From Sulfurimonas sp. endosymbiont of Alviniconcha boucheti (GTDB lineage: Bacteria; Campylobacterota; Campylobacteria; Campylobacterales; Sulfurimonadaceae): 54,516 nt of DNA. This document shows positions 46,084 to 53,487 of this stretch, one piece after another (within the stretch, counting starts at the first letter, position 1; each line of letters starts with the position of its first letter). The notes under the pieces were generated by a model. That model saw only the letters and a list, made by a program, of their open reading frames with translations, made no database searches and had not been told where the DNA came from. The translations under genes were made by a program, and so were the position numbers. The stretch covers positions 129,225 to 183,740 of the forward strand of contig JAICBP010000076.1 of NCBI GenBank assembly GCA_021766785.1, read 5' to 3'.

Positions 46084-47469
46084 CTATTTAAGTAGAGATT
46101 CTGCGATACTTCTTGCTGCTTCACGACCATCAAACGCCGCTGTTACAACAAGATCTGCACCACGGAAACAATCACCTCCAGCATAGATACCAGCGGTAGT
46201 AGTCTCATGCGTCTCCTCATCTATAATAATCCCACCCCAGGAGTTAGTATCAATACCATTTTCTGCTAAGAAAGAAGGGACAGCAGGATCAAACCCTAGT
46301 GAGAGTATAACTACATCTGCATTTATACGTGTCTCAGATCCTTTAACAATCTCCATACATTGACGACCATCTTCACCTTTTGCACCCAAAGTGGTCTTTA
46401 CATACTCTACAGCTATAGCACTTCCAGATTCATCAAGCACGATCTCTTTTGGAGAAGCAAGAAAAGTAAAATCTATACCCTCTTCCATAGCATTTTTATA
46501 CTCTTTTTTTGATCCTGGCATATTATATTCATCACGACGGTAGAGACAAGTGACAGATTTTGCACCTTCTCGTTTTGCAGTGCGAAGACAATCCATAGCA
46601 GTATCACCACCACCAATCACTACTACATTTAAATCTTTAAAATCAAACTTTTTCTCATAACTTATCTTAAAATTTTTCCTCTGGATATTTGTAAGGTAGT
46701 CCATAGCAGCATAAACATTTGATGCTTGTTCACCAACAAGACCTGCAGACTTCGCTTTTGTTGCACCAACACCAATAAACATCGCATCATGCTCATTAGC
46801 GATCTCTTCAAATGTTTTATCTTTTCCAACTTCACAGTTTAGAATAAGTTGCATCCCTGCGTCTTCAAGAAGTTTCACACGGCGTTCGACTACTTTTTTG
46901 TCAAGCTTAAAGTTAGGAATGCCGTATGTTAAAAGTCCACCAGCACGATCAGATCTCTCATACATAGTAACACCAATACCTGAACGTAGAAGATAGGTAG
47001 CAGCAGAGAGCCCAGCAGGACCAGAACCTATAATAGCTACTTTTTTATCAGATGTAATACCAGGAAACTCAGGAGTTAAACCAGCCTTAAAGCCCTCTTC
47101 TGTAATATGAGTCTCAACACTACCAATAGTAATAGCACCATGACCATCATTTAGTGTACAGTCACCCTCACAAAGCCTATCATGAGGACAAACACGCCCC
47201 ATAACCTCTGGAAAAGGTGAAGGCTCATTAGAGAGCTTAAATGCAAACTCTAAATCTTTTTCAGCGATTGACTTTAACCACTGTGGAATGTAGTTGTGAA
47301 GTGGACATTTATTCAAACAGAATGGATCTCCACACTGTATGCATCTTTCACTCTGACTTGCTGCATCATTTTTATCAAATACTTCATAAATTTCATCAAA
47401 ATCTTTCGTACGCTCAACTACTAATCTTTTTGATGGGTCAACCCTCTCTGTTGTTAAATATTCTCTCAT
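46084..47469 (-). CDS. gltD: Glutamate synthase small subunit
   Basis: 461 residues. N-terminal cysteines for two 4Fe-4S clusters (CIQCGDPFCLNKCPL and CPHDRLCEGDC), the FAD fold GSGPAGLSAATYL, and the NADPH fold VVIGGGDTAMDCLRTA with the closing AGGDCFRGADLVVTA. It feeds NADPH electrons to GltB. It begins five bases after gltB stops, so both form one operon for ammonium assimilation. Confidence 0.96.
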   Translation of the reverse strand: MREYLTTERVDPSKRLVVERTKDFDEIYEVFDKNDAASQSERCIQCGDPFCLNKCPLHNYIPQWLKSIAEKDLEFAFKLSNEPSPFPEVMGRVCPHDRLCEGDCTLNDGHGAITIGSVETHITEEGFKAGLTPEFPGITSDKKVAIIGSGPAGLSAATYLLRSGIGVTMYERSDRAGGLLTYGIPNFKLDKKVVERRVKLLEDAGMQLILNCEVGKDKTFEEIANEHDAMFIGVGATKAKSAGLVGEQASNVYAAMDYLTNIQRKNFKISYEKKFDFKDLNVVVIGGGDTAMDCLRTAKREGAKSVTCLYRRDEYNMPGSKKEYKNAMEEGIDFTFLASPKEIVLDESGSAIAVEYVKTTLGAKGEDGRQCMEIVKGSETRINADVVILSLGFDPAVPSFLAENGIDTNSWGGIIIDEETHETTTAGIYAGGDCFRGADLVVTAAFDGREAARSIAESLLK

Positions 47470-47474
47470 GATCG

Positions 47475-50400
47475 TTAATCTCCATTCTCTAAGTTAAGTG
47501 GTAATTTTGTTAAATTCTTCGGTTTTACTAACCAGAAGTTACGAACTTCTACACGGAAGTTCTCAAGTAATTCTTTAGCCTTCTCACTAGCAGTTTCAAC
47601 AACATAATCTTTGAGAAGTCGCTTGAGATAGTGACGAGCCTCATCACCCTCATCTGTATCTATTCGTACCGCTTCTACAAGTTCATGGTTTACATTTTCA
47701 ACAAATTTATGCTCTTTATCATATACAAAACTAATACCACCTGTCATACCAGCACCAAAGTTTATACCAGTAGATCCAAGGATTACGACCACACCACCTG
47801 TCATATACTCACAAGCATTATCTCCTGTTCCCTCTACAATAGCAAAAGCACCTGAGTTACGAACAGCAAAACGCTCCCCTACACTTCCAGAGATATAGAG
47901 TTTACCACCTGTAGCACCATAAAGACAAGTGTTTCCACCAGCTGCATACCTTTCACCCTCATTCTTAGAAGTGATAATAATTTTACCACCATTCATACCT
48001 TTACCTATGTAATCATTTGCTACACCATCAAGATAGATAGACACACCAGGAGCCAAAAATGCACCAAGTGCCTGACCAGCGATACCTGTTAAATTTATCT
48101 TAATAGTATCTGATTTGAGCCCATCATCACCATAATACTCAGCGATCTCACCAGAGACTAAAGCACCAAAACTTCTATGAATATTTTTAATTTCTCGTTG
48201 AATTTTAATTGGTTGCTCTGGACTTTTTATTGCTATAATCGCTTCTTTTAAAACATCTTTTTCAAATGCATTATCATCAAATGGATGGTTAAATGGTTGT
48301 TGGTGAGTATTTACACCCTCTTCTTTATGGAGGATAGAGCTAAAGTCAAATTTGTGAGCAAATGCATCATCTTTAAGCTGTAGAAGATCTACTTGACCTA
48401 TCATCTCTTCCATACTCTTGTAACCTAGCTCTGCCATGATAGATCGGATATCTTCCGCTAAAAGTGTAAAGTAGTTAATAACCTGATCAACATGTCCTTT
48501 AAAGAACTCTTCACGAAGTTTTTCATTTTGAGTTGCTATACCAACGGAACACTTATTGACATGACAGATACGTAGCATTTTACAACCAACGATAGTAAGG
48601 ACACCTGTACCAAAGGCAAAAGATTCAGCACCAAGAAGTGCTGCTTTTACAACATCAAGACCAGACTTTAGTCCACCATCAGTTTGCAGTTCTACTAGTC
48701 CACGAAGATTGTTTGCTTTGAGTGCATTATGAGCTTCAGAGAGTCCGAGTTCCCATGGATTACCAGCAAACTTAATAGAGGTAAGGGGTGCAGCACCTGT
48801 TCCACCATCACCACCAGAGATAATGATTTTATCCGCGTAAGCTTTTGCAACACCTCCAGCAATAGTTCCAACACCAACAGTAGAAACAAGTTTTACAGCT
48901 ACTCTAGCCTTAGGATTTACCTGTTTGAGATCAAAGATAAGCTGTGCCAAATCTTCAATAGAGTAAATATCATGATGTGGTGGTGGGGAGATAAGTGTCA
49001 CACCAGGTACAGTATGGCGAAGTTTTCCAATAAGTGGAGTAACTTTATGACCTGGAAGCTGTCCACCCTCCCCTGGTTTTGCACCTTGTGCAACTTTTAT
49101 TTGAATCTCTTCAGCAGAACGTAGATATGCAGGAGTTACTCCAAAACGACCAGAGGCAACTTGCTTAATCTTTGAGACTCTCTCTGTACCAAAACGAGCT
49201 TTATCCTCTCCACCCTCACCAGAGTTTGACTGTCCACCAATACGGTTCATAGCAATAGCAATAGTCTCATGTGCTTCAGGAGATATAGACCCAAGACTCA
49301 TAGCAGCAGAAGCAAAGCGTTTAAATATTGCCTCTTTTGGCTCTACTTCTGAAATGTCAATAGGTTTTCTCTCTGATTTAATATCAAAAAAATCACGAAT
49401 AAATTTCAATCCACGTTTATTGACTAAATCACGAAGAGTATTAAAATCCTCTTTTTTACCACTTTGTGCCACAGCATGAATTGCATGAATCACAGCTGGA
49501 CCAAAATCATGATGCTCCTGTCCTGTATAGAACTTATAGTAACCACCTATATTAAGTGGAAAGATTTTCTTAAAGCCATCATTTTTAAATGCAGAGTTAT
49601 GAAATTTTGTAATTCTCTCATCAATATCATCATAAGTAAGACCAGCTATTACAGAGTGAGATGTTTTAAAACACTCCTCTACTATCTCTTTACTAAGCCC
49701 CATAACGTCAAAAAGAGCAGAGTTTCTATAAGAAGCAATAGTAGAGATACCCATCTTAGACATAATTTTTAAAAGACCACCATTGAGTGCTACATGTACT
49801 GCTTTGTAGGCTTCAGAAGAAGTAATATTTATCGATTTTGATTTTGCTAACTGCGAAGTTACTGTCGCAAAGAGTAGATTAGGATAGATGGCAGATGCAC
49901 CATATCCTATAAGAACTGCGGCAGAATGAGAGTCAATAACCTCTGCAGTGACAGCTATCATAGAGACAAGATGACGGATTTTCTCTTTAAGAAGAGCGAT
50001 ATTTAAACGACCAATAACCATAGCCATAGGAATAATTTTTGTATGCTCATCAAAGGCAGCATCATCAAGAATGATGATACGAGTTCCTCTGTTTTTTACA
50101 GAGTCTATTACTTTTTCTACTAATGCGTCTAATGATGCTTTTAATCCTTTTGTATAAGCAGTTGAAAATGTAGTATTTTGGTAAAAAGCTTGGTATCGTG
50201 GTGATTTTTTATCTCCAAATGACTTAAGTACTTCTAACTTTTCTCCTGTGATGATAGGAGAGATAGACTTAAGCCTATGTGCGTGAGAGGGAATCTCATC
50301 TAAAATATTGTGTACTTCCCCAAAACCAGTGTTAAGGCTCATAACAACCTTTTCACGAATAGGATCAATAGGTGGGTTTGTTACTTGTGCAAATTTTTGT

Positions 50401-51914
50401 TTAAAGTAGTCTGTAAAACTTCTCTGTTTTTCTGAAAATGCTGCTAAAGGTGTATCATCACCCATAGAACCAACAGCCTCTTTAGACTCTCTCATCATAG
50501 GTTCTATAACCTGCTCTACTACCTCTTGTGTAACATTAAAAAACTTCTGTTTTTTCACAAGCATCTCTTCATTCAACTCATCACAAACTGAGTACTGCTC
50601 TTCTACATGCTCTTGAAGATAAATCATATGCTCATTTAACCACTTCATATAAGGGTTAGTAGATTTAAGATAATCATCTATCTGATTTGACTTAAGAAGC
50701 TTACCAAACTTAAGATCTAGTCCAAGCATCTCACCAGATTGCAAACGCCCACGCTCTTTGATCTCTTCCTCTGCTATGTCCACAACACCATACTCAGAAG
50801 CGATTAGAAGATTATCATCTTTTGTCACTATGTATTTAGAAGGTCGAAGTCCATTTCTATCAAGTACACAACCGATATAACGACCATCTGTCACAGAGAA
50901 TGCTGCTGGACCATCCCATGCCTCAAATACAGTTGAATGGTACTCATAAAAAGCACGAAGTTCGGGATCCATATGTGGAGCATTTTGCCATGCTGAAGGA
51001 ATAACTGCACGAACTGCCTTAAAAAAATCCATACCATTTACTATCAAAAATTCAAAAAAGTTATCTGCTGAAGCAGAATCAGAAGCGTTCATTTGAAGAA
51101 TAGGCAAAATTCTCTCTATCTCTTCATCTGTAAAAACATCGGACTTTATAGATTCAGATTTTATCTCTACATTTATACGGTTCCCCTCAACAGAGTTAAT
51201 CTCCCCATTATGGGCAACTGCACGAAATGGTTGTGCTAAACGCCACTCTGGAAGTGTGTTTGTTGAGAAACGTTGGTGAAATAGTGAGAAAGATATTTGA
51301 AAGGTTTCATTTTGAAAATCTTTATAAAACTCCTTGATATGTGTTGGCATAACAAGACCCTTATATGAGAGTACTTTTGAACTCATAGAAGCGATATAGA
51401 AATCTTTATCTTCTATAAGCTTATGCTCTGCCTCTTTTCGAGATAGATATAAAAGTGCATCAAATCTATTTGTAGCCATAATAGAGTTAGGAACGATAAA
51501 AAGTTGCATAATGTTTGGAAGTGAAGCTATAGCTTGATCACCAAGTGCGTTTATATCTACTGGAACTTCACGGCGAAGAACAATTTTGAGATCATTATTT
51601 GCACAGGTTGCTTCTAGTATATCTAAATGCTCAAGATCTTTTGTAAATACAGAAGCAACTGCAAACTGACTTGAGAGTTCAACACCAGCTTTTTGTGCTA
51701 TTTCTACCATAAACTCTGTAGGCATAGAGAGAAGTAAGCCACTACCATCACCTGTTTTACCATCAGCAGCAACTGCTCCACGATGCATCATACGTTCCAA
51801 TGCAGTAACTGCATCATCTAAGACCTTATGTGAAGCCTTGTTTTTTATGTTAGCAACAAGACCAAAACCACAATTATCTTTAAATGATCTTAATAAATCA
51901 TGATGTTCAACCAT
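47475..51914 (-). CDS. gltB: Glutamate synthase large subunit
   Basis: 1479 residues from the ATG at 51914; AGGAG sits five bases upstream, while the GTG six bases earlier overlaps that ribosome site. After a 14-residue propeptide comes the N-terminal nucleophile Cys15 (DNCGFG) of the glutaminase domain. Then the central domain, the FMN/synthase domain (SGEGGEDKARFG, KPGEGGQLPGHKV, GGDGGTGAAP), the 3Fe-4S cysteines in CKMLRICHVNKCSVGIATQ, and the C-terminal beta-helix. It makes two glutamates from glutamine and 2-oxoglutarate, the product of the oor reaction encoded at the window start. Confidence 0.96.
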   Translation of the reverse strand: MVEHHDLLRSFKDNCGFGLVANIKNKASHKVLDDAVTALERMMHRGAVAADGKTGDGSGLLLSMPTEFMVEIAQKAGVELSSQFAVASVFTKDLEHLDILEATCANNDLKIVLRREVPVDINALGDQAIASLPNIMQLFIVPNSIMATNRFDALLYLSRKEAEHKLIEDKDFYIASMSSKVLSYKGLVMPTHIKEFYKDFQNETFQISFSLFHQRFSTNTLPEWRLAQPFRAVAHNGEINSVEGNRINVEIKSESIKSDVFTDEEIERILPILQMNASDSASADNFFEFLIVNGMDFFKAVRAVIPSAWQNAPHMDPELRAFYEYHSTVFEAWDGPAAFSVTDGRYIGCVLDRNGLRPSKYIVTKDDNLLIASEYGVVDIAEEEIKERGRLQSGEMLGLDLKFGKLLKSNQIDDYLKSTNPYMKWLNEHMIYLQEHVEEQYSVCDELNEEMLVKKQKFFNVTQEVVEQVIEPMMRESKEAVGSMGDDTPLAAFSEKQRSFTDYFKQKFAQVTNPPIDPIREKVVMSLNTGFGEVHNILDEIPSHAHRLKSISPIITGEKLEVLKSFGDKKSPRYQAFYQNTTFSTAYTKGLKASLDALVEKVIDSVKNRGTRIIILDDAAFDEHTKIIPMAMVIGRLNIALLKEKIRHLVSMIAVTAEVIDSHSAAVLIGYGASAIYPNLLFATVTSQLAKSKSINITSSEAYKAVHVALNGGLLKIMSKMGISTIASYRNSALFDVMGLSKEIVEECFKTSHSVIAGLTYDDIDERITKFHNSAFKNDGFKKIFPLNIGGYYKFYTGQEHHDFGPAVIHAIHAVAQSGKKEDFNTLRDLVNKRGLKFIRDFFDIKSERKPIDISEVEPKEAIFKRFASAAMSLGSISPEAHETIAIAMNRIGGQSNSGEGGEDKARFGTERVSKIKQVASGRFGVTPAYLRSAEEIQIKVAQGAKPGEGGQLPGHKVTPLIGKLRHTVPGVTLISPPPHHDIYSIEDLAQLIFDLKQVNPKARVAVKLVSTVGVGTIAGGVAKAYADKIIISGGDGGTGAAPLTSIKFAGNPWELGLSEAHNALKANNLRGLVELQTDGGLKSGLDVVKAALLGAESFAFGTGVLTIVGCKMLRICHVNKCSVGIATQNEKLREEFFKGHVDQVINYFTLLAEDIRSIMAELGYKSMEEMIGQVDLLQLKDDAFAHKFDFSSILHKEEGVNTHQQPFNHPFDDNAFEKDVLKEAIIAIKSPEQPIKIQREIKNIHRSFGALVSGEIAEYYGDDGLKSDTIKINLTGIAGQALGAFLAPGVSIYLDGVANDYIGKGMNGGKIIITSKNEGERYAAGGNTCLYGATGGKLYISGSVGERFAVRNSGAFAIVEGTGDNACEYMTGGVVVILGSTGINFGAGMTGGISFVYDKEHKFVENVNHELVEAVRIDTDEGDEARHYLKRLLKDYVVETASEKAKELLENFRVEVRNFWLVKPKNLTKLPLNLENGD

Positions 51915-52092
51915 TTTCACTCCTAAATCTATTAAATTTGTATATATTCTTAATATTTTAAGTTGTTTTTAAAGCAACTTAGTCTATTTAGAGATTAAAG
52001 TTGCTCATTATACTAGATAAAGGTTTAAAGAAGCATAATAAAAGTAATATTTTATTTATAAAATAAAAAAGTGTGCATTTAGGGAGCATTTC

Positions 52093-52710
52093 GTGAAGGG
52101 TTACATCATAAATCTTAACAAAGTCAAAGAAGAAGATTTAATAGTAACCATTTTATCTGATGGGAACTTAGAAACTCTTTATAGGTTCTATGGAGCACGC
52201 CATGGAACTATCAACATAGGTTTTAAAATAGACTACGAGATAGAGCCAAGTGCCAAGAGTACTATTGGGCGACTCAAAGATATTGTCCATATTGGCTTTC
52301 CTTGGATAAACGACTTTAAACTGCTAAGACTTTGGCAGGATTTCAGTGGACTTTTTTACAAACATCTCAAAGATGCAGAAGAGATAGGCTCTTTTTACTT
52401 TAAACTACTAGAAAATGCATCTACAGAGTGGAACAAACAAAACCCTAAGAGAGTTGCAGTTGAGTCTTATGTCAAACTTTTAGAGCATGAGGGACGACTT
52501 CATAAAGAGCACTACTGCTTTTTATGTTCTAAGGAGATTACTCAGGATATTTCACTTATCCGTGCATATCTTCCTACACACTTTAACTGTTCTCATACTC
52601 TAAGTATTAACAAAGATGCACTTAAGGAACTCAACAGCAACAAATCCTCTCTTTTTTTAAATGATAAAGAGGTTGAAAGACTCTGGAGTGTTTTAATGGA
52701 AGGTTTATAG
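52093..52710 (+). CDS. recO: Recombination protein RecO
   Basis: 205 residues from a GTG at 52093 with AGGGAG seven bases upstream. N-terminal OB-fold (MKGYIINLNKVKEEDLIVTILSDGN, RFYGARHG), then a helical part and a zinc-like HYCFLCSKE ... HFNCSHT pair. The sequence is short and divergent as usual for epsilonproteobacterial RecO, which loads RecA with RecR. Divergent from gltB; the structured noncoding region follows its stop. Confidence 0.88.
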   Translation: MKGYIINLNKVKEEDLIVTILSDGNLETLYRFYGARHGTINIGFKIDYEIEPSAKSTIGRLKDIVHIGFPWINDFKLLRLWQDFSGLFYKHLKDAEEIGSFYFKLLENASTEWNKQNPKRVAVESYVKLLEHEGRLHKEHYCFLCSKEITQDISLIRAYLPTHFNCSHTLSINKDALKELNSNKSSLFLNDKEVERLWSVLMEGL

Positions 52711-52727
52711 TTTTACTAGTGTATCTA

Positions 52728-52799
52728 TTCCCATAGAGAACAATGGGAAGAAGAGAAACTGCTAGCAACTTTTCTCGTGACTAAGCTCTAGCTTAGTCA
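52728..52799. other. Three consecutive hairpins between recO and the DUF1566 gene
   Basis: TTCCCAT (52728-52734) pairs with ATGGGAA (52743-52749). GAGAAA (52753-52758) pairs with TTTCTC (52771-52776). TGACTAAGCT (52778-52787) pairs with AGCTTAGTCA (52790-52799), ten bases each side of a two-base centre. None has a T-run right after it, so they are not standard terminators, though the first may end recO transcripts. The rest of this 159-base gap shows only the hairpin at 52846-52859. Confidence 0.55.
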
Positions 52800-52845
52800 T
52801 GCATATCTCTTATTTTTGGCTTTATTTTGTTGTTGTAGTTTTCTA

Positions 52846-52859
52846 GGAGCTAATGCTCC
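52846..52859 (-). other. GGAGC-ATTA-GCTCC hairpin after variable region A
   Basis: A five-base stem with a four-base loop, ten bases after the DUF1566 stop codon. It is matched at the same distance after the second DUF1566 gene (53464-53477), with near-identical flanks. This resembles the hairpin that follows the initiation-of-mutagenic-homing site in DGR target genes. Confidence 0.55.
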
Positions 52860-52869
52860 AAAAGTTAAA

Positions 52870-53274
52870 TCATCTAACACACCTAACATCAGAGTTATTG
52901 CCCTTAGCGGAAGAGTCTACACGGCCATAATGGAAGAAAACAACCCAAGCATAGGACTTATTTTTCTCATAGCTGGTAGAAGACCAATAGTAGTTAAAGC
53001 TAGTATTCTCAAATCCTACGGCGATAGCTGGATTTACTTTAGACCTATCAACTATGCTTTTAAGCTCATTTATGTTTGGGAGTCTCCAGTCACTATATCC
53101 ATCTAACTCTAAGGCTTCACATCTATCTATAGCAGCCTGCCAAGTTATAGATGAACCTACTGCATCATCTTGCCACTCTAACTTTGAGAGACTATCTTTT
53201 ACTATGTTTCCTGTCTTTGTAAAGTCTGCTTGTAGCAGACTAAGCCCTATTATAATCAAAAGGATTATTTTCAT
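52870..53274 (-). CDS. Secreted DUF1566 (Lcl C-terminal) protein, candidate DGR target A
   Basis: 134 residues. A signal peptide (MKIILLIIIGLSLLQA, cut before DFTK) leads directly into a DUF1566 domain: LEWQDD, TWQAAIDRCEAL, GYSDWRLPNINELKSIVD (59-76), NYYWSSTSYE (94-103), AWVVFFHYG (109-117) and the terminal VRCVR. DUF1566 has the C-type-lectin/FGE-like ligand fold found in many DGR variable proteins, where the last strands display variable residues. The ATG has AGGAG upstream, 36 bases after the Avd-like fragment. It lacks the DGQ tail present in copy B (nine bases missing). Secretion and ligand binding are inferred; the ligand is unknown. Confidence 0.85.
   Translation of the reverse strand: MKIILLIIIGLSLLQADFTKTGNIVKDSLSKLEWQDDAVGSSITWQAAIDRCEALELDGYSDWRLPNINELKSIVDRSKVNPAIAVGFENTSFNYYWSSTSYEKNKSYAWVVFFHYGRVDSSAKGNNSDVRCVR
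52888..52965 (-). other. Candidate variable region A (26 codons)
   Basis: Bounded by a 20-base block identical to copy B (52976-52995) on the 5' side and by the shared GTTAGGTGTGTTAGA on the 3' side. Within it, codons after Ala-Trp differ from copy B at 20 of 38 first/second positions but only 6 of 19 third positions (hand count). That is the reverse of ordinary drift under purifying selection and fits adenine-directed replacement of AAC/AAT-type template codons. Confidence 0.5.
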
Positions 53275-53310
53275 TTAAAACTCCTATGTTTTTTTGTAAA
53301 TTGTAGCTAT

Positions 53311-53442
53311 TTAAGTGCTGTATATAAGACTCAAATGAAGCTTTATGCCTTTTTTATACTTGTCAAAACTTTTAACAATTGTCTCTATGTAAACACAAAG
53401 TTCTAATGCCGATCGAAATATAGGATAGTCTTGACTTGCCAT
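53311..53442 (-). pseudogene. avd: Truncated Avd-like gene (DGR accessory protein fragment)
   Basis: A 43-codon ORF with a strong GGAGG four bases before its ATG at 53442, starting 21 bases after hairpin B. The product begins MASQDYPIFRSALELCVYIE and continues TIVKSFDKYKK before a divergent end and a stop. The opening M-A-S-x-D-Y-P-I-F and amphipathic helix resemble the first helix of Avd / four-helix-bundle proteins encoded next to DGR variable regions, which normally run to about 110-130 residues. Three quarters of the protein is missing, so it is probably a remnant. It could instead be a genuine short peptide; identity rests on about 30 residues. Confidence 0.5.
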
Positions 53443-53463
53443 ATATCCTCCAAAATTTTTCTA

Positions 53464-53477
53464 GGAGCTAACGCTCC
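53464..53477 (-). other. GGAGC-GTTA-GCTCC hairpin after variable region B
   Basis: Same stem as the copy at 52846-52859, with a GTTA loop. It lies ten bases after the stop of the large DUF1566 protein, inside a noncoding block (TTTGACTTTTGGAGC onward) shared with copy A to TAGAAAA. Conservation outside coding sequence argues for a DNA- or RNA-level role. Confidence 0.55.
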
Positions 53478-53487
53478 AAAAGTCAAA

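Noticed and set aside
48729-49124. 131-codon plus-strand ORF
   Set aside because: Lies entirely antisense within gltB, whose protein is complete and conserved across this stretch; composition is that of a shadow frame.
52816-53106. 96-codon plus-strand ORF after recO
   Set aside because: Reverse-strand image of the DUF1566 gene A coding region; the minus-strand reading has a signal peptide, ribosome site and known domain.
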